Source: Anas platyrhynchos
Lineage: Eukaryota; Chordata; Aves; Anseriformes; Anatidae
Assembly: GCF_047663525.1 (NCBI RefSeq)
Contig: NC_092588.1
Coordinates: forward strand, 46,794,501 to 46,858,500
Reading direction: 5' to 3'
Length of the DNA stretch: 64,000 nt
The first letter of the stretch is position 1, and each line of letters opens with the position of its first letter. Positions 37,816 to 51,500 of the stretch are shown here, piece after piece. Below the pieces are notes generated by a model. That model saw nothing but the letters and a program-made list of their open reading frames with translations, ran no database searches and was not told the DNA's origin. A program made the translations under genes and the position numbers.

Positions 37816-40800
37816 AATGCATGAAAATAGTTCAGAGGTTATGGAGTAACCCCAGTAAACCCAACGTTATAGTCAAGATACGTAGTATTGAGCCAAACTG
37901 AGTCCAAATTCTGACAGTAACTTGCAGTCGCTTTGCAGAGCTCCATGAAAGTTAAACTGAAGGGATGTCAGCCTACAGAACTGATCAACAAGCATAACTG
38001 AACACTGCAAGAAGCCAAAACAAAAACAACACCCCCCATAACAACAAAAATGCCCCCAAACCAACAAACCAACAAATCAATGACAACAGCAAAAACTATA
38101 ATATAAATACATTGTAAAATATATTGTGTTGGACTTCCTCAGATGCATTCATCTGTAGTTAAGTGTTTGAGTGGTCAGAGAAAGACCTTGAATTAAGAAG
38201 GCTCTCTGAGCATATGTGTCACAATCCTCAAGTTGAGATTTCCACCTGAAAGGCAATCCTTCTCTAAAGAAGTGTAAGAAAGTATCTCCAGCCACATCTG
38301 GCCTTGCCAAAGTACACTAGTTCTGTCACTTATTATCTGTGACATAGACGCATTGGGAAGAACATTGGCAACACAGTCTTAAGACATGAAGAGTGCATGT
38401 GGAGGGGGTGTAGGGAGACATGAAGGTAAAAGCATCTTTTTTAGCTTCACTTGCAGTTGATTATTCATTCCATCATTCTTCATTGAATCATCTTTGGATG
38501 CTATATTTCTAGTCAGCCGTAGAATTTTTTGTGTTACGTGGTTTCTCATTCCTTGTATATTATTTTGTCTCAAAATGTTGTGAGAAAAGGCATTCACCTG
38601 AGTTGGTATAAAGCATATGTATAATTCTGTATATTACTTGTCACATCATTGAATAATGAGGAAGAATAACATCTCTGTCAAAAGAAAAGGCTGTTATGGA
38701 CATCTCAGAAATCCTTCCTTTAATCTTGCTATGTCAATGTTAATGACTAAGAGAAAAAGAGTTAATTGAGATCAGGATGTAATACTCACAGCTTTGCATT
38801 AATGTGCACAGACAAGACAGAGACCAAGAGAGAAAAACTGGAATACAGGGAGAAGAATGTAACATCTGTAAATCAGCAAGAATCCCTTTACTTAACCTCT
38901 TTCTCAAGGGCTAGTCTTTCTTACTGATGCTAATACACAGTTTGTGAGGGGAAGCAGCTATATAATATCATTTAAAGAACAGCTATGCAACAAACAGTAT
39001 ATACAAAAACAGTATAAACAAAAAGTATATACAACAAACTTTTGTATTTATATAATTCTACTGCCTTACTTTAACAAACTAATGACCTATTATCACCAAT
39101 TTGTATAGTGTTTACCTGTGGAAACCTGATGCTAAAACTACTATTAAATCCAGCAGATAACACTGTAGATTCTCATTAGACTTGAAATTCACATAGAAAT
39201 CTTGATATTTTGGCTTAAAATCCAAGGTAAAGATTAAGTTAAATGAAAAAAAAAAACAAAAAAACAACCATTTTGAAACAGTTAAAATATTCTCGTGTAT
39301 AGAGGTATACCTTTATCCTTCTTCTCCATCAAAATTAAGCTGAAAAAACATCTGAAAGGAACAGAAAATGGACTCTGGAAAAGATTGGATGAAACAGAAC
39401 ATGACAATTCAAATGAACGAGGTGGGTAAAATTATGTTGGAGGGAATGTAAATGAAATTAAAGGAAAATAGAACTCAGGGAGATAGGGGACATGAAATAG
39501 AATTATGTCAAATGAAAAATATAGACAAAAATGTAAAGGAGACAGAGTGGTATAATAAGAGAGTGATTGAAAATCGAGCAATGCAGAAGGATGTGAAAAT
39601 GAACAATGACAAAAAGTAAGTGAAGGGCAAGGAGTAGGCAAAGAAATATAAAGAATCTGTTGCCTCATGGTATTAAAGTGAATAATTTCAAGTGCAACAT
39701 AAAAAAAAAAACTATACATGTACACTACTGGAATAAAGTATGAAAAGGATGTTGGGGAAAAAAAATTTGCAAAAATGAAGTTCTAATTTTTCTCATCAGA
39801 AAGAGAGAAAAGGACAAGTGTAAAGAAATCAAACTGATCTGTAAGTTTCTCTTCTATTAACATAGTTAAGAAGTGATAAGCTTATATTCATTTACTATTT
39901 TGTCAGTGATCTTTGTTACTAACCATTATATGTAAAATTAAAAAAAAAAAAGAAAAAATGTATAGCCTATCATATTGTTAATCATTTGACTTTGTATTAT
40001 TGTACCTCACAGCTTTTAGTTAACATAAAATGAATTTTGCAGTCCAATACTATAACTTCTCACACTTTTAACTGCCAGAAACAATAATTTATAGATCAAT
40101 TCCTTTGTTTAACTACTATTTTATATACTTTTTTTTTTTTTCTTTTTTTTTTTTTTCTAACTCTCCATTGTGCAACACTGAAATTTAAGTTTGCTGACAA
40201 TATTTTGAGGTCTATCAGTATGTCTCTGGATAAGACTGAGGAAAAGCAAAGTAATTCTCAAATGCTTTTGCTATTTTAAGGTTGATTGTTTTCCTTCATA
40301 GGAGAGGAGAATGTAGGATTCAGAGGAAGGGGCCTCATCCATTTGTGTCTTTTGAGCATAGATGCAATTTGTTTTTGAGATTGCAGTTTCATTGGTAATG
40401 GTGACAAGTCTGTTCCCACTTATGCTTGCTACAGGGGGCTCTAAAATATTTGTCATCAAAGAGCCAATTAGACTGGATTTAGGGGATGAATTGTGTTCAC
40501 AGCAAAACTGGAGCCTAAGAGTTTATTAATCTTGTAACCAAGGTGTCTGAACTGCAAGATTTCTAAAAATTTCTGGTTTGAAATGCAAAGGATACTCTTA
40601 CAGCTATTTCATATTTATATCACCATTAAAATGTTCTTGCCTTTCAAAAAGTGCTCTTTGAAAGCTATCACACCAGTTTTGGTTTTAACAATGAACCAAA
40701 GGGACACCAAACAATAAAACCAAGAAGAATTACAAAGTTTGTAGAAGCATGATTTCATTTCTTAAGGAAACTGGATGCAAAACTTGTAACTGGAGCACAA

Positions 40801-40994
40801 AACTATTAGCAAAAGGATGATTTACTACATTAAAGCTCACAGTAGTTTCATCATATGAAATGAGCAGCTGCTGGCCCACACCAAAATACTACAGAGCTCA
40901 CCACTGTATTATAAAAATAAGTATAAGTGAAAACAGTATAGTTATTTCTGTGGCTCAATCAATGTAACATTGAAATTCCAATGTGCTTAAACAG

Positions 40995-41013
40995 TATATA
41001 TATATATATATAT
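40995..41013 (+). repeat. (TA)n dinucleotide repeat
   Basis: A short TA run followed by a T8 tract. Confidence 0.85.
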
Positions 41014-41487
41014 TTTTTTTTGGTAAGGTTTCTCTTCAAAGTCAGACTTATTCTGAATTAATATAGTGAAGTAGTTAAGGTGAGTATGTTTAGCATTTAA
41101 TCTATTAGGAAATATTCTTAATGATGTTATAACATGCTAACTAGTAAATCATCAAGGAAAATATTTTTGTGTTCTTTGTTTAACACTTTGAAACATCCTT
41201 TTTACTTATGTAAGCTTATAGAAGATCACAGTGTCTTTGAAGTAAGTACATATATATCTGCTCTGTAAAAAAAGAATTTTCTTTCTGAAAATTTTGTACA
41301 AAGCAGACATATATTACACTCGATGTATTACATCATATCTTCCTTTGAGCACTTATTTTTACACTACTACTAAAGTTGGTGAAATAAAACTGGATATTTT
41401 ATGAAAAGAAAATTGCCCAAATCAGTGATAGATGCTAATTAATAACTAGGTTTCCAGTTCAGATTTTTCTGCCTGTTGATTCAAGAT

Positions 41488-41637
41488 TTCCTTCCTCCCT
41501 CCCTCCCTCCCTTCCTCCCTCCCTCCCTCCCTCCCTCCCTCCCTTCCTTCCTTCCTTCCTTCCTTCCTTCCTTCCTTCCTTCCTTCCTTCCTTCCTTCCT
41601 TCCTTCCTTCCTTCCTTCCTTCCTTCCTTCCTTCCTT
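41488..41637 (+). repeat. (TCCC)n-(TTCC)n polypyrimidine microsatellite
   Basis: 150 bp of pure pyrimidine: mixed CTTCC/CTCCC units to about 41543, then nearly perfect TTCC units to the end. The minus-strand frame KEGRKEGR is purely repeat-derived. Mirror-symmetric polypurine/polypyrimidine DNA can form triplex (H-DNA). Confidence 0.97.
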
Positions 41638-43317
41638 TTCTAACTTAGGATGAGGTAAAAACAAAAATGGTCTAGTCTAATATAGAGATTCTTCTCAAGT
41701 TATGCTTTTGCAATTGAACCTTTTTATTGATCAAAAGAATATTTGAAAAGCACCAACAGTATTTTTTTTTGTTTCTTCCGTTGAATGCCTGTGAATCAAT
41801 GAATTAGGTTATGAAGGTTATGAGAACTTGAAGCATCCGCATCCTTGCTATTAATAAAAATATACAAAAAAAAAAAAAAGTCATTAAATTATTCTTTCAG
41901 GGACAGGATTTAAATCTTTTTTTTTTTTTTTTTTTTTTTCCCTCCCCAAAATTTTCAAATACTCAAGTATTTTATTTTTAATAAATTTACAATTTATGTA
42001 ACTTGCTGGGAGGGATGAAGCGGTTGGGGAGAACTAAACCCATCTGTTTGGGCAGATGTCTGTAGCATTTTGAGAGTGACCATAGTAGCCAAAAAGACCA
42101 GGGATTTAGGGCAGCAGTATATTATTGAAGTGTAGCTATCTGATGTGGCCACAAGAGAGCACTGTAAATCCAAGGAAGACTAGTTTCAGCAAATGAAGTT
42201 CATGAGAGCTGAATGTATTGCTTTTTTTCCTCCTGCTGTCAGAAATCTCAAGAAATGATGACTATGTTTATTGACGTTAGTACTAGACAGATAATTAATT
42301 ATTTAGGGTTTTTCCTGAGAAGTGAAAAGGTCACCTTTATTACACATAACTTGGAAAAATACTGTGATATTGTAGATCATGAAACATTAAAATGCAAGCA
42401 GTGATTGAGGTTTTCACAGCCCATATATTTGTTTTACTTGTCCTCTCAGATTTAAAATGTCTTCATTACTGAACAGTGTATTTAAAAGTATATATATATC
42501 ATTAAGAAACTCTACCATGAAAAAGCAAAGACTGACATATTTCCCATTGTGATGGCAAAGGAGATGGGAAGTGCTGAAAAAAAAAAAAAAAAACACAAAA
42601 AAAACCCTATGAAAGATTATGTAGTGTTTTTTCAACATAAGAGCAAGAGAGAAAGTGAGAGAAGAAACTTAGAACACAAAGGGTCAAGACCAAAGAAGTG
42701 GGGAAAATGGAAATCAGGAAGTAAAAAGGAGAGTTCTTACAGCTCTCTCCCTGTTTGGCCTTGGGAAATCCCACATAGTGCTTTTCACGTGCATCTGCTG
42801 ATGCTGCATGGCAAGATTGCTAAGGGAGTCTCACCTTATTTCTCTTCTTTCTTGGATGTCATTTACAGATAAGGCATTATTTCTTGTGCTGCTTGAAAAA
42901 AGATTAATACCCTCTCTCGATTTTGCCTTATAACCCTTTTTTCTACTTCCATGATACTGCACAGCTGTAGAGGCCTGTCACCACCTGCAGGATGGCATCA
43001 CTCTCTTTGAGATGTAGTGTCCCGCCTGTCCTCGCAGCTCAGAAGCAGACATGCAGCAGGGGAAATGGAAGCAGAGCATAGTGCTACAAATGCACCTGAT
43101 CAGAGTTTGTGTCAGAGAGGCATCAATAGTTTGGGGTGGAATGAGGTGATGTAACAAATGGATTGAAATAATAATGGAATGGAATTAAGAGAGATAAAAT
43201 CATACATATTATGTCTGCCAGGTTAATGAAGCCTGTTTAAGAGGGTTAATGGAGAGACATTTCAATGAGTGCCTGCCAAACCTGACAGCTGCAGGATCTT
43301 CCTGCAGTGGATTTAGT

Positions 43318-43347
43318 AAATGTTTGAGTGTACAAACTCAAACATTT
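43318..43347. repeat. Perfect 12-bp inverted repeat with 6-nt loop
   Basis: Left arm AAATGTTTGAGT (43318-43329), loop GTACAA, right arm ACTCAAACATTT (43336-43347). It could form a stable hairpin or cruciform. It lies in otherwise unremarkable DNA 520 bp before the CR1 end at 43866. Confidence 0.9.
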
Positions 43348-43865
43348 TTTTATCCCCAAACACATTCACAATATAAACTTCTGAAACTCACTGAAAATGA
43401 ACAATTAAAGAGCAATGTGAATAAAGGTATGTTTCTATGATATTAAACAATAGCACTAGTTCTGTAGTAATTATATTTTAGCCATCAGGGACCACACTAA
43501 AATGGCCTGCAATTTGCTTCATATTTTATGTTTCTTCTCTGCTGCATGGCTCCAGGCATTCAGAAGTACCTTGACAAGGAGAAACAAGGTACAGGACTGT
43601 AGGATTGGAGCTGAATTAGAGCAAAACTGCTGTTATGAACCAGCAAAAACAAGATTATGTATTATATTTATTGCTACTCTTTTTTTTTTCTTTTTTTTTT
43701 TTTTTCTTCTTTTTTTTCTGAGCTGTAAAGTGCACAAAGAGCACAAAATGAAACAAATAGGCAATTTAAACTTGTAATTCAGGATTGTTCACAACGAAGC
43801 TGAAGGATGTGCAATGGGTAGTGAAGAGAGAATTTCTGCTAATAAAGCTGCAACACTCCCATTGC

Positions 43866-43930
43866 AGGAGGCTTAGAATTAGATGATTTGTAAGGTCCCT
43901 TCCAACCCAAGCCATTCTATAGCTCTATGA
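43866..43930 (+). mobile_element. CR1 3' terminal fragment (plus)
   Basis: AGGAGGCTTAGAATTAGATG followed by AAGGTCCCTTCCAACCCAAG and a terminal ATTCTATAGCTCTATGA: the last 65 bp or so of a CR1 3' UTR. It is strongly 5'-truncated and non-coding. Confidence 0.8.
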
Positions 43931-46900
43931 ACATTCTTGCTCAGGTTACAACTGTGCCTCATCCACTCTGCACAAAAAGACATATTTTTATGACTATAAT
44001 TATGAGATTTGGCAGTGCGATCCTGGCCCCGGTGGCATGTTGGAAGAGATCCTCAATAGCACATGTGGTAACTTGTTTGAAAGACTCGCCATTTCCAGTC
44101 AGTTGGCTGGATTAACTGTGAACTATGGTAACTGCCTTCTTCCATAAAGGGAAACTACAGACAAAGTTTCTATGCTATGGTTTCATTTAAAAACTAGTCG
44201 TGGAGGAAGAGGATACATTTTGCACATGTGTTAGTGTGCTAGTTCTTAAGATTTCTGTCACTTCTGTTTAGAACTGGTATATTTTCCCTTTTGTACTACA
44301 TTGGAAGTTGGCTTTGGAAAGGAACTAGTTTTACCACTGATCCTTCTATAACAGAAGATGTAAGGATCATCATTCATGTCTGATGAAGGTGGTACCAGAG
44401 AAGAAAATATAATATTTTAAGTATTTATAAAAAAGGAGAAAATCAAATACAGTGTGCATTTAAAATTGATAGGAGCAGGATTTGCCTTTTTGTCTTCTGG
44501 TGCGATGAATGCTTTGAGGCATTCTGACACCATGCTGAAAAGCTGGTTCACTTGCCAAGTTCATTTGTCCAAAGTATAGAGTAAGATCTGCAGAGTAAGA
44601 TGTGAAAATTAAATAGTATCTATACCTTTCAGATGCTCTCAGAATTTCAGTTGATAACTTGTTTGGTTATAAACTGGGTAGAATACAGACCAGCTCTTCA
44701 ACTTTGCCCTTGTTCTTTCTGTATAAGCAGGTGATTTGTTTACAAATTCTTTATCAAATAGTTTTTTTCTTTCTTTGTTTCTTTCTTTTTGGTGTGAATT
44801 TTTGCAAATATTACTTTCTAACTTATTTGTGAAAGAGAATAAAACTTTCAGTAGCTCTCTAGGCAAAGAGGAAAGCAATGAGGGAAAGCAGAGATCCTGA
44901 GAACACTCTACGGGACAGCCATTGTGAGGAATCTTTGACTCTGCTCTTATAATTCCTGAGCTGACAAGAAAGCCAAGCCCCAAGTCAGGGTGTAACCCAA
45001 GCCTCTGTGTCCTGCTGAGGACAGGGTGGGGCTCACTCGTCAGACCTGTGTTTTAGCTCTGGCAGTGAGGACCTGGCAGGGATCACCAGGACCCGCACAT
45101 CATTGATGGAATCCTGTCAACAGTTCTGCTGAGAGCAGATCCCAGCATGACAAACCAGGTCAAGGGGCATGTCAAAATTCATCCGTATGTAGTTCTGGTT
45201 TTATAACATGAAAAAGCACTGAACTCCTGGATAGTTCCCTGGGTGTATCTGTGGTAACTGAAACTGTCGGTTAGTCCTGGCTGCGACATTTTCTTGGATG
45301 AAAATGGGGCTACATTTGGCTTCTTGCAGTTAATCCAGATCAGAAGGTCAGGATTATCTGACCACCTTCTTTTCACTGTTAGATCTCAAATCTTTAACAG
45401 TGATTCAACTCCCAGAACACTATACTAATTTGATACTAATCCATGAAAGGTCACTGCTAGCATAACAAAATCCCATAATAGTAAAACAAGAATATTCAGT
45501 GGCATTTTACATGTACTTAGTGCTTCTCATCTAACATTTAGTGTCACTATAGATTCTATGTAGCAGTGAACTTTAAAACTAAGTCTTTTCCTTCCTTAAT
45601 TCTTCTTCCTCATACTTTATACAAAATATAAATTCAAAACATTAAGAGGCCAATAGCTGCACTGGGAATATACTGCTAGTATAAAAATGATTCTTGATGA
45701 AATGCTATCTAATGAAACAAAACTGAAGCTCTGGGTCTTGATAACTAAGCCAGGAGGGTCTGTCACAGATGAGAGACTCTGAAAAGCTGGCTTTTCCCCA
45801 GAGCCCTAAGAATCTTGAAAAAGTATTCAAAGTAGAACTGACAGGGATGTTGATTTCACTGAGGTGCTACAGGCTCAACAAGCTCCATTTTATGAGAAAT
45901 GTCAAAAAAATGTTGGGTTTGGCCTGGTTCAGACCTAGCACTTCTAGATTTTAATCTTCACCTTTTCATGAGATTACTCTGTGTTTCCTGACTAGCATAT
46001 CTTCCAATAGACAGACAGAATAAATTGCAGGCAGCACTGAAAACAATTTCTCTTCTCCAGTTCATTACATACCCAGCACGAAATACTTTACAAGGAGCTT
46101 ATTTTCATAATACTTGGACCATTATTTGAATAAAAGAGTAAAGCCTTTCTTGTATTCACGTTGAGAGAGTGACAGTCATTAAAATGAACAAGTGCCTGTT
46201 ACCTATGAAGCAAGCCTTGGAGCAAGTCTCTCTGATCCAAGCATTTGAGTGAAGGAGGAGATGAGAAGGGGAATGATAATGAGAAACTGGATGCAAGTTA
46301 AAAAGCAGTTGCCTTTGGCATGTTTTTATTAATTTTTGGTTGGTATGGGGGAAAATGTTGGTGTGTTTAGTGAACTTTCAGTGATTCTCAAAGTTATGAT
46401 GAAAATAGAAGTTATAGTAAATAAGTGTTGAAGTAAAAATTGGCCAGGCAATATTTATTTGAAGTGTGAAAAGTCAGGCACCAAATGTTTTTCAAACATG
46501 ACTGCTCTATGCAGTTATCCCGTTCGTAGTAACAATTAATACCAAGTATTACAGAGCAGCACTCTGCTGTTGTGTGTGAAAAAAATGTCTATTCTGGCTG
46601 TTCAATAAAACCATTAAGAGAGAGAAAAAGCCAGTCATGTTGGGTTTTGTTCCTTTCCTAACTCTGTGCTTTTGTATGTGAGGAAAAGCCAGTTTTGCCC
46701 TCTGCAGTCGTCTTTGCCCCAGGGTGTGACTACATTTGTTTTGAATTTTCTCCCAATATGTGCTAAATCAAAAGACAACATTTTGTTATTGCAAAAGTAG
46801 GGGAGTTTTTTTTTTAAAGCAAACTTACTCTGTCTGAACCTTCCTTCACTTTTGCTGCTTTTAAATTCACAGGTTACAGGTCACTGTAGTGGATTTCTGC

Positions 46901-47869
46901 TGTTACATGGCAGGAAATCCATTTATTCTTTTTGTGCTAGGAACTTCCTTGAAACATCTACAGGAACTCAATAACCCTACAGATCATCCAATAGAATAGG
47001 TCATTTCTGTCAGTATTGTGGGATTTCATTAGTGCCATTGCAGATTTTACACTTTTTTGCTTATCTGAAATTTGATAATTTGTAATTTGGACTTGTACAA
47101 AAAAAGTTTTTTTTTTTTTTTTTTTTTTTTTTTTCCTCAGCCTTTAATCTATGTCAAGCATCCCAGGCTTTGTGGTAAGCAGACTACAAATTATAGTGTA
47201 TGTCATGGGAGTGTGGTAGGTACATTATCCTTTCTTATCTGGAAAGCCATCTCAATCTCAATTCTGTTCAGATGATGAGGAAAATGCTGTTGATCATTAT
47301 TCCTAGCTGCCACATATGGTTTAGTGCTTTCAGAAGTTTTAGAAGAAATGGCAGCAGTAGGATGAACAGAAACAAGCACAACAGGATGATCAGGAGCGGG
47401 AAAGAATATCTGAACACTAATTTTGTCACATTATCTAGTATTGTCTGTAGCTCTGCTCCATATTTGTATTAGTCTTCTCAGTGTCCAGGCAGTCTACATG
47501 ACCTTCCACAGAGGGATGCTTTTGTGATAGTTATCATATAAACAAACATATATAATATCAAAGAAGACATATATAACATCTAAGAAGACAAGCAATGTAT
47601 AAAAGATGAGGTAAGAAAAATAAAATTCATTAAAATAAAAGTAGTGCAATTGGACTGCTATTAGTTTTACTTTTAAAATCAAATCAGATTTACAAAGACA
47701 CAGGTTGGTCGTATTCTACACAATTTTATTTACTGACTTTAGTGGAACAACATGAGAGATAAATCTGATTGGAATCCTCAACAGCAACCAACTTCTTTTC
47801 ATTACAAATAAAACATCCCATTTAACATAGTACATAAATTATCCTGTGCTATGTGGTAAATGGTAAACC
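43931..47869. other. Intergenic DNA, no gene seen
   Basis: A poly-T tract at 47107-47134. A GC-richer patch at 44975-45170 has no recognised homology. Short open frames only. Confidence 0.6.
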
Positions 47870-48592
47870 AGAGGCAATTTCATAGAAATGAGAGCAGCTC
47901 TGAGGAGAAGGACCTGAGGGTGCTGGTCGATGAGAAGCTCAATATGAGCCAGCAATGTGTGCCTGGAGCCCAGAAAGCCAGCTGCATTCTGGGCTGCAGC
48001 AAAAGAGGCATGACCAGGAGGGACAAGGGAGGTAATTGTCCCCCTCTGCTCTGTTTTTGTGAGATCCCAGCTGGAGTACTGTGTTCAGCCCCGGGGCCCC
48101 CAGCACAAGAAGAACATGGACCTATCCATGGAACAAGTCCATAGGAGGGCCACAAAGATGATCAGAGGCATGGAGCACCTCTCCTGTGCAGACAGGCTGA
48201 GAGAGTAGGGGTTGTTCAGCCTGGAGAAGGGAAGGCTCTGGCGAGACCTTATAGCGACCTTCCAGCACCTAAAGGAGGCCTACAGGAAAGCTGGGGAGGG
48301 ACTCTTTGTCATGGAGTGGAGTGATAGGACAAGGGGGAATGGCTTTAAATTAAAAGAGGGGAGATTTACACTAGATATTTGGAATAAATTCTTTACTCAG
48401 AGGGCAGTGAGGCACTGGCACAGGCTGTCCAGAGAAGCTGTGGAATGCTCCATCCCTGGAGGTGTTCAAGGCCAGGCTGGATGGGGCTTTGGGCAACCTG
48501 GTCTGGTGGGAGGTGTCCCTGCCCATGGCAGGGGGGCTGAAACTATGTGATCTTTAAGGTCCCTTCTGACCCAAACTGTTCTGTGATTCTAA
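47870..48592 (+). mobile_element. CR1 LINE copy (C-terminal ORF2 and 3' UTR, plus)
   Basis: The copy starts near ATGAGAGCAGCTCTGAGGAG, encodes a broken [18 protein letters not shown] segment (47917 onward), the [12 protein letters not shown] and GLFSLEK-like blocks in shifted frames, and ends with CCAAACTGTTCTGTGATTCT. The 3' UTR has the typical GGGCAACCTGGTCTGGTGGG and GTCCCTGCCCATGGCAGGGG pieces. It is 5'-truncated after the RT core and carries several frameshifts, so it is inactive. It looks younger than the copies at 4466 and 13765. Confidence 0.9.
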
Positions 48593-51500
48593 GACTGTAT
48601 GAATCAACAGAGTGATACTGGAGTTAAACTATTTGGAGATAATATTTTGCCAGAGCAGATTGTTTCCTATATTTCTAAATCTTAGCATGTATTTATATTC
48701 CTTCAGTTCTAATTAATTGGGAATAGATGCTGAGTAGGGTATGTCATGTGCTGTAGTTTCTACATAAACAAATCAAAGACTTTATGGCATTCCCTTATAT
48801 CAGACTTCATTCCTTTTTTTTTTTTTTATTTTATTTTTCTTTTCTTTTTTTTCCTATTTGTTTGTTTGACTACGATTTTCATATCCTTTATCTTTTTACT
48901 TTAGTAAAAGGTGTGCATGACATTTTTCATATAGAAAAAACATTCTGAATTCTCGACAAAACCATAAATACTGCACATAGTTAGAATGACAAAAGTACTG
49001 GCTGACCTGGAGACATGATGCAAAATGTTACCATCTCAGCAAGGCATCTTATTACAGGAATATGCTTAAAAGATGTAGACTCATCAGATTTGCCTTCTTG
49101 ATGTCAAAGGCTATGACTCAACACTAATATACTGTTATTTTTGCCTTCACTCACATCTATTTTTGCCTTCACAGGCATGTAATAGGGAACATGAGTAATA
49201 GTTCAGGACTTGAAAACGATTCTACATTTTCTCAAAATTAAAGTACCATTAAAAGGCCCCAGGTTGTTCCTCTCAGGAGGCAGTGGTCAATAAATCTGAG
49301 CTGCAGAAAAGGATATGTAGATGAATGCCTTACCTAGTTTGTACTTATGAGGGAAGACATACTTACACAGGTTATTTGACTTAATGAATATATAATCCAG
49401 TTTGGATCATAAAATATACCATAATAGGAAATCTAGGGTTCATTAAATTCCTCTAACCTTATACTTGTTGATGTGTTTACTCTGTCAGTTTGACATGCTG
49501 TCTTTTTCAGGCTGCATCTCTAGTCCCCTGATCATTCATTCTAAATTAATGCTGTTTTTCCTGTAGGAGAATGGAAGAATTATCTGTGTTTTTGGAGCAT
49601 GGATACATACTATGCGAAGAGGAAATCTGTAAGCATCTTCTCAGTATATCTTTTCTTCAGGGAAGCCCCAAGCATGTCTTGTGCAAGTCACTGGCCACAG
49701 GAAGCCTGATTCTCTTTTCCCAAAGCAGCTGTTTTATCACTTGTTCATTCTTTATTTTATGTATGGCTATTACTCTTTGGTAACAGAAAGTCATTTATCC
49801 AAGTGAATCCCAAAGAAAAACAGAGGAAACCAGAAGGAGGTTTCCCAAGAGCATTATTAGAGGTGACTGAGCAGCTTGCTGCTTCTTGGCATGACAGGTA
49901 CACAGGGCAGTGCAGGTTCAGCAATAAGCAAGGTGATATGTATGAAAATTGGTGACAAGAGGAAGCAGTTGTTTCCTTAGGCTGACAAATTTTGACAATG
50001 GTGACACCTTGGTACCACTTATTTTACTCTAATTCCTGGGCATAGGGCCAGTTATGGTCAGATAAAGATGTTTTTATGCCCTATGTCCAACATGCCCATT
50101 TGTTTCAAGGCTATTTAGTAATTATAATGGCATTATAAACTTTTGTGCTTTGCTTGTATAGGAGGAGTTGATTGGTTTTCCTAGATGGTAATGAGTACAA
50201 TAAATATATGATCATGCTATGGCCATGTGTATTTGCGAGCAGTGAATTGCTCATTAAAATTCTATTGCAGGAATTAAATCAGAAGACTATTGCCTTAGCC
50301 AAATAATGATGGCTATCACTTTTTAATCAAAACATATAATTTTATGGCTTATGAGTTAACTAATGGCTGTGGAACCTGATTTGAGATTGACACATAAATC
50401 ATAAGACAGGCCTCTGGGATGATCTTGGTTCATATGAGGAAAAAAAAAAAAAAGAAGTTGGAAAAGTAGGCATAGTAGTGTTGTTTTTTTTTTTAATAGT
50501 CACATTTCACTAATTTAAGGGGTAGAGATGAAGACAGATACATCCAGATTTGTATCATGATTGTCATTCTCCTTATTGTAACCGTTTCTGATTGTTACCC
50601 TCTTATAACTTTCCTCTATGACAGAGGAACTAGGGGCCAGAGATTCAGATGTTGATGTTTTAAGGATCCAGGGTCTGCCTCTGATATGTCCTGGCTGTAT
50701 AGCCTTGGCTCAGACTGCTGAGAAAGTTGCTAAGTTGTGAGAAAACTGTGAGAAAGTCTGTCAAGACTTTCAAATAAGGAAGGGAAAATAAGAAAGGTGA
50801 AATAAGAAAGGTGAAAGTAGAAATGTAGGCAGGATTTTAATTAGGAGGTCAATGATTCAAGAAGAAAAATATTGGTCTGTCAGGGTGTAAAATGTTAAAT
50901 GGAAGAACAAGGTGGGTCTAGCAAAGATCTGCTCAATTGTCAGTGCCATTGGTATGTCAATGTTGATGGTACTGGTGGATGACAGGAGCTCATTGGTGAG
51001 CAGGTCTCTTCCACAAGACCATGGAGGCCAACTCTTCTGCTCCTGACTGATCCCCTCCTCACCAGCAAAGTCTGTTTGAGTATCTTACTGGAATGGAGAA
51101 CACACCACCTAGCCTAGTAGACTGTGAAAGCCTAGCTAGCTTCTGTATGTGTTGGCTGACAAATCACTGCTTTATCCTTTCAAACACACTACTTATAGAG
51201 CATCTTTGCAAAATGCAGGGTGCTATGCAAACTGACCCAAAACACAGCAGTTGTGTTTGAATGTTTAAAAATGCATATCACAGAATGAATACTTAAAAAT
51301 ATGCCCATATTTGTTTAAGAGTGTAATGCAGATCTCTTATCCAATCTGATTTGATCATCTCTAATCAAGAACAAAACACATGGCATTTGCCTAGAAAAAT
51401 ATGTAAGAAAACATAGTAGTTCAGTGACTTTTATAAACCAGAAATTTCTCTGTAGAGGAAAATGCAAAGAACTAGGGTAAGCAGGCACAGCAACTTGTGC

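Larger units (their letters stand above)
37816..43865. other. AT-rich intergenic DNA
   Basis: Simple repeats (40995, 41488-41637, poly-T 40131-40156 and 41918-41940, poly-A 42579-42594) and the hairpin at 43318. No gene seen. Confidence 0.65.

Noticed and set aside
41446..41664. Minus-strand KEGR-repeat protein
   Set aside because: It is generated entirely by the TTCC/TCCC microsatellite.
44975..45170. GC-richer patch considered as an exon or CpG island
   Set aside because: Few CpGs, and no open frame or splice sites that fit.
47880..48155. Open frames on both strands in the CR1 at 47.9 kb
   Set aside because: They are broken pieces of CR1 ORF2 and its antisense, not host genes.
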